Assembly: GCA_002706405.1 (NCBI GenBank)
Contig: PALN01000030.1
Span: 24,878-88,877 of the forward strand
Source: Rhodospirillaceae bacterium
Lineage (GTDB): Bacteria; Pseudomonadota; Alphaproteobacteria; Rhodospirillales; Casp-alpha2
DNA length: 64,000 nucleotides
Direction of reading: 5' to 3'
Positions 41,783 through 50,131 of this stretch are shown piece after piece; the first letter of the stretch is position 1; each line of letters starts with the position of its first letter. The notes beneath the pieces were generated by a model. It was not told where the DNA came from. It was given only the letters and a program-made list of their open reading frames with translations, and searched no databases. Position numbers and translations under genes: made by a program.

Positions 41783-42766
41783 TTACGAACGTTTGCGCAC
41801 AGTATCCGACGGCAGTTCACCGAATTGACGCCGGTAGAGCTCCGCAAACCGCCCCATATGGCTAAACCCCCAGGCCTGAGCCACTTGGGCAATAGATGAG
41901 AAATCGTCGCGACCATCAAGCAATGCCCGTCGAACCTTGTTCAGGCGGATCAGCCGCAAATAGGCCATGGGGGACACGTGATAGATGTCTTTGAAGGCAT
42001 TCTGCACGGTCCGATAGCCGCATCCGGCCGCGGCGGCGATATCGGCAACGCTGATCGGCTCATGCGCGTGGGCATGGATATGGTCTCGCGCCCGCTTGAC
42101 ATGATAGGGCAGCGCGCTCCGCGCGGCGCAATCCGCCATCGCATCTGACAGACTGTTCGGCAGCAGCGTCAAAACCTGCGTCAGGATCAGTTCTTCCATA
42201 TGCCGGGTAAGGATCGGATTGTCCAACTCCCGGAGCGGCCCATCCAGGGAATTCGCGACATAATGCAAGGTATTGCGGAACTGACGGCCGCCCGGGGTCG
42301 CCATGTCGATGGTCTGGTCGAAATCCACCCGGGCGGGACCGATATCGGAACCGATGATCGCGCTCGCATGCCGGCGCAGCCGCGCCTTCGACAGCGGCAG
42401 GGCGAAGCCCGATAGATTTTCCTGCATCGCCGAAATCGGCCGCGACACGTCCCGAACAACCCCCCGCATGACCGAGAACTCGGTTTCCGAATTTCCGGAC
42501 CGGAAACACCCCATCCCCTCGGTCACGACATAGATCAGCAGCCCGTCGTCGCTCTCCTCGCCGGAGGTGACTTCAACCCGGGAATTACCGTATCCGAAAT
42601 GAAGAAGGGAATGCTCCCCAAGCGGAGCCACGGCGACGTTTGCCGAAAAATCCGCTATTTCGCCGCGCACATCGAAAGAATGGCGCACCGTCAACCCCGA
42701 CAGGAACTCACGCACCTCATCCAGGTCTTCAGACGCCAGGACCGTATAATTCTCCAAATAGGCCAC
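41783..42766 (-). CDS. AraC-family transcriptional regulator
   Basis: The product is 327 residues. The N-terminal ~200 residues look like the AraC_binding_2 type (LLIYVVTEGMGCFRSGN). The C-terminal domain has both helix-turn-helix motifs (SVADIAAAAGCGYRTVQNAF and IAQVAQAWGFSHMGRFAELYRR). It lies 168 bp upstream of the tectonin-protein start on the same strand, so it could control it, but the spacing does not prove it. The 173-bp region 42767-42939 before its start shows no gene. Confidence 0.9.
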   Translation of the reverse strand: MAYLENYTVLASEDLDEVREFLSGLTVRHSFDVRGEIADFSANVAVAPLGEHSLLHFGYGNSRVEVTSGEESDDGLLIYVVTEGMGCFRSGNSETEFSVMRGVVRDVSRPISAMQENLSGFALPLSKARLRRHASAIIGSDIGPARVDFDQTIDMATPGGRQFRNTLHYVANSLDGPLRELDNPILTRHMEELILTQVLTLLPNSLSDAMADCAARSALPYHVKRARDHIHAHAHEPISVADIAAAAGCGYRTVQNAFKDIYHVSPMAYLRLIRLNKVRRALLDGRDDFSSIAQVAQAWGFSHMGRFAELYRRQFGELPSDTVRKRS

Positions 42767-42939
42767 ACACCCCTCCTTCGGCCCGAAATATCGAGCCGTC
42801 GCCTATTGATGTGGCATTCGAATTGATCTGCGAATGACGGGAGCAGCATACCCATTTCGCCCCCTCCGGAACATGACGAGCATCACTCGAACCGCTTTTA
42901 AGCGTCGGGACAGTGGATGAGGGAGGCTGAAGCCGCGGG

Positions 42940-43122
42940 CTAGGCCGCGCGGTCGGAAATTTGTTTGCGGATAATTGCCTTAACTTCCCGCCAAACGCTC
43001 AGGCTGTAATTGTCACCCGCTCTTTGTGCATCCATCGCACCTTCGATGGCAGCAGATAAGGCTCCGTCAAATCCGTGTTCTTGGATCATGTCTTTTGCGA
43101 TTTCTTTGGGGTCGTACTGCAT
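42940..43122 (-). CDS. Small conserved-looking hypothetical protein
   Basis: The product is 60 residues starting MQYDPKEIAKDMIQEHGFDG, an acidic/basic amphipathic helical protein with no signal peptide or membrane segment (…DNYSLSVWREVKAIIRKQI…). Amino acid composition and codon use look like a real cytosolic protein rather than a shadow, and nothing else codes on either strand here. No function can be assigned. Confidence 0.65.
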   Translation of the reverse strand: MQYDPKEIAKDMIQEHGFDGALSAAIEGAMDAQRAGDNYSLSVWREVKAIIRKQISDRAA

Positions 43123-43181
43123 GGGTGAATTTCGGTAACCGTGTTGTTGCGGGAAATCGTCAGTCCAGGGGGTTATGCCCT

Positions 43182-43316
43182 TTAATCATGGCCGCGATAA
43201 GGCGAATCTTCCTTTTGTTCCGGCATCTTCATCGCATGGGCGGTGAAACCGGCCGCGCCCCCGATCGCGCCCGCGCAACCCGCTTGCCCGGGGTCGGTGA
43301 TCCAGCCTACGGTCAC
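43182..43316 (-). CDS. Possible 44-residue small protein (weak)
   Basis: A GTG at 43316, with GAGG directly ahead of it, opens a 44-codon frame: VTVGWITDPGQAGCAGAIGG, then a glycine/alanine-rich hydrophobic patch and a charged tail (KMPEQKEDSPYRGHD). The patch could be a short membrane segment. It occupies the otherwise empty 241-bp gap 43123-43363. Start-codon spacing is poor, so this may be non-coding. Confidence 0.22.
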   Translation of the reverse strand: MTVGWITDPGQAGCAGAIGGAAGFTAHAMKMPEQKEDSPYRGHD

Positions 43317-43363
43317 CCTCGCGCACGAACCGCAATTGGAAGCCCCAACATGTCCCTGGATCG

Positions 43364-44653
43364 ATGACAGACCACCCGCAACAGGCAGCGCCCGCGAAGC
43401 CCGCGACCTTTCTGGGCGCGCTTTCCTGGGCCATGTACGACTGGGCGAATTCGGCCTATGCGGCCGTTATCTCGACCTTCGTCTTCAGCACCTATTTCAC
43501 CAAGGCCGTCGCCGCCGACCCGATCGCAGGGACCGAAATGTGGGGCTATGCCATATCGGCTTCGTCCTTTTGCGTCGCCGTCTCGGCCCCCATCCTGGGC
43601 GCCATCGCCGACCGGGGCGGGCGGCGCAAGCCCTGGATCTTCGTATTCACCCTGGGGCTCGTCATTGCCTCGGCCCTGCTCTGGTTCGTGGAGCCCGATC
43701 CCTCTTCCATCGTTCTGGCGCTCGTCCTGGCCGCCGCCGCCAACTTCACGTTCGAAACGGCGACCGTATTCTACAACGCCATGCTGCCCGACGTTGCCGG
43801 ACGCGACCGCATCGGGCGCTTGTCGGGCTGGGCCTGGGGCTTCGGCTATGCGGGCGGCATCGCCTGCCTGGTCGTGCTGCTGGTCGGTTTTGTACAGCCC
43901 GACGTGCCGTGGCTGGGCCTGGACAAGGACGCGGCGGAGCATGTGCGTATTTCCGGGCCCTTCGTCGCGGTCTGGCTGGCCCTGTTCTCTCTGCCCCTGT
44001 TCCTGTTCACCCCGGACACGCCGTCCCGCGGCCTGCCCGCCCTGACGGCGGTGCGCGACGGCGTCGCCACGCTGCGCGGCACGTTGAGGCGCGCGCGGGA
44101 GTATGACGGCATCATCGTCTTTCTGATCGGCTACATGATCTATATGGACGGCCTCGGCACCATGTTCACCTTCGGCGGCATCTACGCCGCCGGGACTTTC
44201 GGCATGGAACAGGCCGAGGTCATTCAGCTCGGCATCGGCATGAGCATCACCGCCGGCCTCGGTGCCTTCGCCATGGCCTGGGTCGATGACTGGATCGGGC
44301 CCAAGCGCACGATCCTGATCTCCCTGCTCGGCCTCATTATCTTCGGGCTCGCCATCGTCTCCGTCACCGACAAGGCCCTGTTCTGGACCTTCGCCCTTGG
44401 GATCGGCCTGTTCGTCGGCCCGGGTCAGGCGGCGGGTCGGTCCCTGATGGCACATCTCGCGCCCGATCACCTGCGCACGGAAATGTTCGGATTCATGGCG
44501 CTCGCCGGCAAGGCGACGGCCTTCGTCGGCCCGGCCGCCGTGGCCTGGGCCACGAGCATGGCCGACAGCCAGCGCCACGGCATGGCGACGGTCATCGCCT
44601 TCTTCATCGTCGGGTTCGTCCTGATCCTGCGCGTACCGGACGCGCGGCGCTAA
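43364..44653 (+). CDS. MFS permease of the UMF1 (Atg22-like) family
   Basis: The product is 429 residues with about 12 hydrophobic helices. The N-terminal FLGALSWAMYDWANSAYAAV is the UMF1 hallmark, followed by the MFS loop ADRGGRRKPWIF. FNRxLP-like FYNAMLPDVAGRDRIGRLSG and the late GPGQAAGRSLMAHLAP are also family motifs. UMF1 proteins are thought to export amino acids or other small metabolites across the inner membrane. It stands alone; the downstream tandem palindromes separate it from the next ORF. Confidence 0.9.
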   Translation: MTDHPQQAAPAKPATFLGALSWAMYDWANSAYAAVISTFVFSTYFTKAVAADPIAGTEMWGYAISASSFCVAVSAPILGAIADRGGRRKPWIFVFTLGLVIASALLWFVEPDPSSIVLALVLAAAANFTFETATVFYNAMLPDVAGRDRIGRLSGWAWGFGYAGGIACLVVLLVGFVQPDVPWLGLDKDAAEHVRISGPFVAVWLALFSLPLFLFTPDTPSRGLPALTAVRDGVATLRGTLRRAREYDGIIVFLIGYMIYMDGLGTMFTFGGIYAAGTFGMEQAEVIQLGIGMSITAGLGAFAMAWVDDWIGPKRTILISLLGLIIFGLAIVSVTDKALFWTFALGIGLFVGPGQAAGRSLMAHLAPDHLRTEMFGFMALAGKATAFVGPAAVAWATSMADSQRHGMATVIAFFIVGFVLILRVPDARR

Positions 44654-44656
44654 AAA

Positions 44657-44702
44657 ACGCACTTTGTGCGTATTATTCTGGATTTTTGCGCACAACGTGC
44701 GT
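44657..44702. promoter_or_regulatory. Two tandem ACGCAC-N3-GTGCGT palindromes
   Basis: Site 1 is perfect: ACGCAC (44657-44662), TTT, GTGCGT (44666-44671). Site 2 reads GCGCAC (44688-44693), AAC, GTGCGT (44697-44702), with one mismatch. The centres are 31 bp apart, about three helical turns, which places two dimers on the same DNA face. They lie between the MFS stop (44653) and a small ORF with a strong ribosome site (44747). A two-site operator for the small ORF is the best reading. Short stems and no U-run argue against a terminator. Confidence 0.6.
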
Positions 44703-44746
44703 ATATTTGTGTCTAGCGATTCTCCAATCTGAAAGGAGACCACGAG

Positions 44747-44893
44747 ATGCTCTCGCATATCATTCTGTTCCGCGGCTTTTTCCTCAACCGAGCCAAGAAG
44801 GCCCCGGTCAAAACGGCCTACCTCTATTCCGCGCCGGAATGGGCAGCCTTCAATCGGGCCCTCTATCAGCCACGGCCCCGCTTCAGCCACTGA
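44747..44893 (+). CDS. 48-residue small protein with strong ribosome site
   Basis: The ATG at 44747 follows AAAGGAG with 7 nt spacing, one of the best ribosome sites in the window. The product begins MLSHIILFRGFFLNRAKKAP and continues with KTAYLYSAPEWAAFNRALYQ, ending RFSH. It is basic, with one short hydrophobic N-terminal stretch. It sits just downstream of the tandem palindromes. No family is recognised. The combination of operator-like DNA, strong ribosome site and reasonable composition supports a real gene. Confidence 0.55.
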   Translation: MLSHIILFRGFFLNRAKKAPVKTAYLYSAPEWAAFNRALYQPRPRFSH

Positions 44894-44989
44894 CGCCATG
44901 GAGCAACGGCCGGGACTCAGCACGAATTACCAAGGGGGTGTGCACGTTGGTGCCACCCCCTTATACTTTGGCCTGATACTTGCCCTGCC

Positions 44990-45643
44990 GTGGGATTAAG
45001 GGCCCGTCACTTGGACATCGAAATCATTTACGACACCGTCTGCCCCTGGTGTTACATCGGCAAGCGCCGGTTGGATCAGGCTCTGGCCATGCGCCCGAAC
45101 CTGAGCGTCACCACCCATTGGCGGCCGTTCCTGCTGAACCCGGAACTGCCGCCCGACGGCGTCGACCGCACGGCCTATCTGGTCAAGAAGTTCGGATCGG
45201 AAACCCGGGTCCGGCGCATCTACGGCGCCATCGGCGAAGCGGGTCAGTCGGTCGAAATCGATTTCGCCTTCGACCGAATCCAGAAGACACCCAATTCCGT
45301 CGATTCCCATCGCCTTGTCAAATATGCCGCCCGCCACGGCGCTGCCGCCGACCTGGTGGTCGAGGCCCTGTTCGTCGCCTACTTCGTCCACGGCCTCGAC
45401 ATCGGCGAGGAACAGGTGCTGCTCGACATCGGCGCCCGCCACGGCCTCGACGATGCCGACCTGCGAACCTACCTGGCCGGCGATGAGGACATGGAGACCG
45501 TGACCCAGGATAACGCCCGCGCCCATCGCCTCGGCGTCAACGGCGTGCCGTCCTTCGTGTTCACCGGCCCCTTGGTGATTTCCGGCGCCCAGGAACCGCA
45601 GATCCTGGCGCGTATGCTCGACGCCGCCGCCTCGGCCGCCTGA
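44990..45643 (+). CDS. DsbA-family FrnE-like thiol oxidoreductase
   Basis: The product is 217 residues from a GTG at 44990; a TTG at 45011, just before DIEIIYDTVCPWC, is an alternative start. The CPWC active site directly follows the first strand, and there is no signal peptide, so it acts in the cytosol. GVNGVPSFVFTGPLVISGAQ supplies the cis-Pro loop of the thioredoxin fold. FrnE/2-hydroxychromene-2-carboxylate isomerase-like members serve as disulfide isomerases or in polyketide and aromatic metabolism. It is followed 21 bp later by a hypothetical gene on the same strand. Confidence 0.88.
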   Translation: MGLRARHLDIEIIYDTVCPWCYIGKRRLDQALAMRPNLSVTTHWRPFLLNPELPPDGVDRTAYLVKKFGSETRVRRIYGAIGEAGQSVEIDFAFDRIQKTPNSVDSHRLVKYAARHGAAADLVVEALFVAYFVHGLDIGEEQVLLDIGARHGLDDADLRTYLAGDEDMETVTQDNARAHRLGVNGVPSFVFTGPLVISGAQEPQILARMLDAAASAA

Positions 45644-45664
45644 ACCGGAGGCCGCGATCCAACC

Positions 45665-46249
45665 GTGACAAAACGCCTGCATCAAATGACGGTCACCTAC
45701 GTGCCCACCGAGGACCGCATGATGCTGCGCATCGCCACCAGCGAGAAAACCGAATACCGCCTGTGGCTGACCCGTCGCTTCATCGCGACGCTATGGCCGG
45801 CACTGGGCGGCCAGTTGGCGCAGACGGCGGACCTTTCCGGCCTGCGCCCGCAATCGAACGACGCCGATGGCCCCGCCGGCGCTTCGGAGCCCCCGGCCGC
45901 CGCCGTACCGCCCAAAGTGCGCGATGCGGTGCTGGGCATGGAACATCAGGCCGCCGTGCAGGAATCCGATTTTTCTCGCAAGCACGACGAGGACACCGTG
46001 GATCTGACCGCGAACACGGGCCCCATGGTCGTGACCGGGGCCAAGGTCAAACCCTGGGACGGCAAGAAATTGGTGCTGGGGTTCCAGACGTCCAACGACA
46101 TGAACGTCACCGTGACCCTGGACAAGAAACTGCTGCACGGCTTCTGCCACATGGTGGCGACTACGGTGCAGAAGGCCGGATGGGGATTGGCCCTGACCGT
46201 GGGCGAGCCCGTCGTCACCCCCCAGGCGGGCACGAAGGTCATTCACTGA
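45665..46249 (+). CDS. Hypothetical cytosolic protein
   Basis: The product is 194 residues from a GTG at 45665. An N-terminal domain (~8-55, MTVTYVPTEDRMMLRIATSE and YRLWLTRRFIATLWPALGG) is joined by a Pro/Ala-rich linker (~60-85) to a C-terminal beta-rich domain (VTGAKVKPWDGKKLVLGFQT…). There is no signal or membrane segment. It is probably co-transcribed with the FrnE-like gene and converges on mfd with only 21 bp between the stops. I do not recognise the family. Confidence 0.8.
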   Translation: MTKRLHQMTVTYVPTEDRMMLRIATSEKTEYRLWLTRRFIATLWPALGGQLAQTADLSGLRPQSNDADGPAGASEPPAAAVPPKVRDAVLGMEHQAAVQESDFSRKHDEDTVDLTANTGPMVVTGAKVKPWDGKKLVLGFQTSNDMNVTVTLDKKLLHGFCHMVATTVQKAGWGLALTVGEPVVTPQAGTKVIH

Positions 46250-46270
46250 TTTCCTACTAGTAGAAAGCGC

Positions 46271-49200
46271 CTAGGCCGCCGCCTTGCCGGCGATGGCCGC
46301 CAGTTGCGAGACCAGGAAGCGCACCCCCTTGGTCCGGGCCTGCTTGTCCGGCCAGTCGCTGACGTAGATCAGCCGGTGGTCGGGACGCAGCTTGGCCTTG
46401 CCCTTCTGCTGGGTGATCCATTGCACCAGCCCCACCGGATCGGCGAAATCGTCGCCCCGGAACTGCACGGTGGCGCCGCGTGGCCCGGCATCGACCTTGG
46501 CGACCCCGGCACGGCGGCACGATCCCTTGAGCCGCACCAGGTCCAGCAGGTTCTGCACGCTTTCCGGGATCGGCCCGAACCGGTCGATCAGTTCGACCGC
46601 CAGGTCCTCCATCTCGTCGTCGCCGGACAGGCGGGAGATTCGACGATAGAGCTCCAGACGTAAGCTGAGGTCAGCGACGTAGTGGTCCGGAATCAGCACT
46701 TCGGTGCCGAGGGAAATCTGCGGACTCCAATCATCGTCCGCCGCCGTGTCGCCGCCGCCGCTCTTGGCCTCGGCCACGGCTTCTTCCAGCATGCGCTGAT
46801 AAAGCTCGACCCCGACCTCGCGGATATGGCCGGACTGTTCCTCGCCCAGCAGGTTGCCGGCGCCGCGAATATCCATGTCGTGGCTGGCCAGGGTGAAGCC
46901 CGCACCCAGGGTGTCCAGGGTCTGCATGACTTCCAGCCGCTTTTCCGCCGTCGGCGTCAGCTTGCCGCGGGTCGGCAGGGTCAGATAGGCATAGGCCCGA
47001 ATCTTCGAACGCCCGACCCGGCCGCGCAACTGATAAAGCTGGCCCAGGCCGAAACGGTCGGCGCGGTGAATGATGATGGTGTTGACGCGCGGCAGGTCGA
47101 GGCCGGATTCGATGATGTTGGTCGAGACCAGAACGTCATAGGCGCCGTCGGCGAAGGCCTGGAACACGTCTTCCAGATCGCGCGGTTTCATCTGCCCATG
47201 GGCCAGGGCGATGCGCGCGTCGGGCATCAGCTCCGTGATCTGATTGGCGACCCCGTCCAGGTCCGATACGCGCGGGCAGACGTAATAGACCTGCCCGCCC
47301 CGGTGCAGTTCGCGCACCATGGCCTCGCGGATGATGACCGGATCGAACGGCAGCACGAAGGTCCGCACGGCCAGCCGGTCGACGGGCGGTGTCGCGATCA
47401 GGCTCATCTCGCGCAGGCCCGACAGCGCCATCTGCAACGTGCGCGGAATCGGCGTCGCGGTCAGGACGAGGACATGGACGTTGGTCTTCAGCTGCTTCAA
47501 CTGTTCCTTATGGGCAACGCCGAAGTGTTGTTCTTCGTCGATGATCAGCAAGCCCAGGTCGCGGAACCGCACGTCCTTGCCGAGAAGCGCATGGGTCCCG
47601 ACAACGATGTCGATATCCCCCTTGGCCATGCCCTCCTTCACCTTGGCCGCGTCCTTGGCGGTGACCAGGCGCGACAGCTGTCCGATTTTCACGGGAAATC
47701 CGGCGAAGCGTTCCTGGAAGGTCTTGAAGTGCTGGCGCGCCAGCAGCGTGGTCGGCACCACGACGGCGACCTGCTTGCCGGTGAGCGCCGCCGTAAAGGC
47801 GGCACGCAACGCAACCTCGGTCTTGCCGAAGCCGACGTCGCCGCAGACCAGGCGGTCCGTCGGCAGCCCCTTGGCCAAGTCTTCCAGAGTATCGGAAATG
47901 GCGCGCAGCTGGTCTTCCGTCTCGTCATAGGGGAAGCGCGCGCAGAACTCGTCATAAGCGCCGGGATGCCCTTCCAGGCGCGGCGCGTCCTTCAACAGCC
48001 GCTCCGCCGCGACCTGCATGAGCTTTTCCGCCATGTCGTGGATGCGCGCCTTCATCTTGGCCTTGCGCGCCTGCCAAGCGGCGCCGCCCAGGCGGTCCAA
48101 CTGCCCCGGCCCGCCTTCGGAGCCGTAGCGCGTGACGACCTCGATGTTCTCCACCGGAATGAACAGCTTGTCGTCGCCGGCATAGACCAGCATCAAACAA
48201 TCATGGGCCGCCCCGCCGACGTCGATGGCCTGCAGTCCTTCATAGCGCCCGATGCCATGTTCCGCGTGCACGACCAGGTCGCCTTCATTGATATCCGATA
48301 CGCTGGCGATCAGGTTTTCCGGGCGCACCTTGACCCGGTGGCGGCGCACCACGCGCTCGCCCAGGATGTCCTGTTCCGACACCACTGTAACCCGACCCGG
48401 CAGCACGAAGCCCCGCGGCAGGCCCAGCACGATCGCCGTCGCCCCCTGCCCCGTCAGCGCCGTCTGCCAGTCGGCGGCGGGGGTCAACGTCACGCCCCGC
48501 TCCGACAGAACGGTCATCAGGCGCGTACGCGCCCCTTCGGAATAGGTATCGACGACGACCTTGTGACCGTCGGCCATCAGCGCTTTGATATGGGTCGCCG
48601 TTTCCTGGAACACATCGGCGTCGGGCCGCGCCCGCACATCGCCGAACTCGCGGCCCGGCCGCCCGCCCAGGTCGATGGCGTCGGGCCCGTCGCCGGCGGC
48701 ATCGAATGCCGACAGTTCGCGCACGTTCAGGCCACCCTCGATCTGGCGCCATTCATCGGCCGCCAGATAAAGCTGTTCCGGCGGCAGCGGCCGATACGGC
48801 ACGCCCGCCATCGCCCCCTGGGGCGTATTGGCCATTTCCGCCCGCGCCTCGTAATAGTCGGTGATCATCGCGAGCCGGCCTTCCGCCGATTCGCCCGCCT
48901 GGGGCTCAAGCGCCACGATCACATCCTCGGGCAGGAAATCGAACAAGGTCTCCATGCCGTCGTGGAACAGGGGCAGCCAGTGTTCCATGCCCGGATGGGC
49001 GCGCCCGGCGGACACGCTTTCGTACAAGGGATCATCGTCACCGCCCGTGCCGAAGGCGACGCGATAGCCCGAGCGGAACCGCGAAATCGCCTCTTCGTCC
49101 AACGGCGCTTCCAGGGCCCGGCGGATCGCGAAGCCGTCGAGCTTTTCATCTGAGCGTTGGGATGTCGGATCGAAGGTCCGCACCTGTTCCAGTTCATCCC

Positions 49201-49774
49201 CGAAGAAATCCAGGCGCACCGGGTTCGCCGCTCCCGCCGGATAGATGTCGATGATACCGCCGCGAACGGCGTATTCACCGGGCTCGTACACGGTTTCGAC
49301 CCGCTGGTAGGAAGCATGGGCCAGGCTTTCCAGAACCTTTTCCGGCCCCGTGCGATCACCGACCCGCAGGCTCAATCCCGCGTCATCGAAATAGGCCCGC
49401 GGCGGCACCCGCTGGAGGACCGCCGACACGGTCGTCAGCACCAGCGGCGGCCGGGCCTTGGTATCCCCGTGGCGCAGTTCGGTCAGGGTCCCGACACGGC
49501 GGGCGACGATGTCGGTCTTGGGCGACACCCGGTCATAGGGCAGACAGTCCCAGGCGGGAAAGGTCAGCACGGCGATGTCCGGCGCCATGAAGGCAAGGGC
49601 CTCCGCCGCCTGATCCATGTGCACGTCGTCGCGGGCAATGAACAGCACGGCCTTCCCGGCCCGCGCCGCATCGGCCAGCACCAGGGCTTCCGCCCCGCCG
49701 GGCACACCGAACACCCGGCGCACGCCGGGCGAATACCAATGCTTTTCCGTATTGTCCTGGGCCATATCGGTCAC
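46271..49774 (-). CDS. mfd: Transcription-repair coupling factor Mfd
   Basis: The product is 1,167 residues, the family's usual length, from a GTG at 49774; an ATG three codons on is also possible. The UvrB-like N-terminal region is followed by the RNA polymerase-interacting domain (INEGDLVVHAEHGIGRYEGL). The superfamily 2 translocase comes next: Walker A GDVGFGKTEVALRA, DEEQ box IIDEEQHFGV, and TATPIPRTLQMALSG. The TRG motif region and the C-terminal TRCF domain complete it. It displaces stalled RNA polymerase and recruits UvrA for repair. It follows sdhE by 12 bp. Confidence 0.97.
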   Translation of the reverse strand: MTDMAQDNTEKHWYSPGVRRVFGVPGGAEALVLADAARAGKAVLFIARDDVHMDQAAEALAFMAPDIAVLTFPAWDCLPYDRVSPKTDIVARRVGTLTELRHGDTKARPPLVLTTVSAVLQRVPPRAYFDDAGLSLRVGDRTGPEKVLESLAHASYQRVETVYEPGEYAVRGGIIDIYPAGAANPVRLDFFGDELEQVRTFDPTSQRSDEKLDGFAIRRALEAPLDEEAISRFRSGYRVAFGTGGDDDPLYESVSAGRAHPGMEHWLPLFHDGMETLFDFLPEDVIVALEPQAGESAEGRLAMITDYYEARAEMANTPQGAMAGVPYRPLPPEQLYLAADEWRQIEGGLNVRELSAFDAAGDGPDAIDLGGRPGREFGDVRARPDADVFQETATHIKALMADGHKVVVDTYSEGARTRLMTVLSERGVTLTPAADWQTALTGQGATAIVLGLPRGFVLPGRVTVVSEQDILGERVVRRHRVKVRPENLIASVSDINEGDLVVHAEHGIGRYEGLQAIDVGGAAHDCLMLVYAGDDKLFIPVENIEVVTRYGSEGGPGQLDRLGGAAWQARKAKMKARIHDMAEKLMQVAAERLLKDAPRLEGHPGAYDEFCARFPYDETEDQLRAISDTLEDLAKGLPTDRLVCGDVGFGKTEVALRAAFTAALTGKQVAVVVPTTLLARQHFKTFQERFAGFPVKIGQLSRLVTAKDAAKVKEGMAKGDIDIVVGTHALLGKDVRFRDLGLLIIDEEQHFGVAHKEQLKQLKTNVHVLVLTATPIPRTLQMALSGLREMSLIATPPVDRLAVRTFVLPFDPVIIREAMVRELHRGGQVYYVCPRVSDLDGVANQITELMPDARIALAHGQMKPRDLEDVFQAFADGAYDVLVSTNIIESGLDLPRVNTIIIHRADRFGLGQLYQLRGRVGRSKIRAYAYLTLPTRGKLTPTAEKRLEVMQTLDTLGAGFTLASHDMDIRGAGNLLGEEQSGHIREVGVELYQRMLEEAVAEAKSGGGDTAADDDWSPQISLGTEVLIPDHYVADLSLRLELYRRISRLSGDDEMEDLAVELIDRFGPIPESVQNLLDLVRLKGSCRRAGVAKVDAGPRGATVQFRGDDFADPVGLVQWITQQKGKAKLRPDHRLIYVSDWPDKQARTKGVRFLVSQLAAIAGKAAA

Positions 49775-49786
49775 GGGTTCTCGGGC

Positions 49787-50035
49787 TCAGTCGGCATTGA
49801 AGGCGAGGATCTGGCGCATCAGGTCTGTCGCGAATTCAGCGGGGGGCGTTTCGCGCCCGGACACCCAGGTGTAAACATCGTTGTCCGGCTGCTTCAGCAG
49901 AATCTCGAAGGCGTCGAGATCGGCCTCGGACAGGGCCTCGATCCGCGCCTCGGCGAAACCGCCCAGGATGATGTCGTTTTCCTTCATCCCGCAGTGCTGG
50001 GCGCGGAAAAGGATGCGTTTGCGGCGGGCGTCCAT
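49787..50035 (-). CDS. sdhE: FAD assembly factor SdhE (succinate dehydrogenase assembly factor 2)
   Basis: The product is 82 residues from the ATG at 50035; the much longer open frame on this strand is the shadow of recG. It contains RRKRILFRAQHCGMKENDIILGG, which holds the RGxxE-like region (here CGMKENDIILGGF), and the LKQPDNDVYTWVSG motif typical of SdhE/YgfY/DUF339. It promotes covalent flavinylation of SdhA. The divergent recG and downstream mfd match the common alphaproteobacterial arrangement. Confidence 0.92.
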   Translation of the reverse strand: MDARRKRILFRAQHCGMKENDIILGGFAEARIEALSEADLDAFEILLKQPDNDVYTWVSGRETPPAEFATDLMRQILAFNAD

Positions 50036-50131
50036 GGGAAGACCGGTTCCTATCGAAAGATCGTTGCGGGGGACGTAGGATATAGTCGCTTCAATCTGCA
50101 TTGTCAGCCGCTGATACAAAGAACCCGCCCC

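Noticed and set aside
43313..44923. A 536-codon minus-strand frame opposite the MFS gene
   Set aside because: It is polar, Gly/Asp/Gln-rich and featureless, while the plus strand encodes a clear 12-helix permease.
46254..46263. The palindrome CTACTAGTAG between convergent stops as a terminator
   Set aside because: The stem is only 5 bp, has no loop and no U-run, and is AT-containing; it is too weak to call.
49157..50131. N-terminal extension of RecG by 325 residues
   Set aside because: It is antisense to mfd and sdhE with shadow-like composition. The RecG family start MRPEILFPLF at 50132 fits family length.
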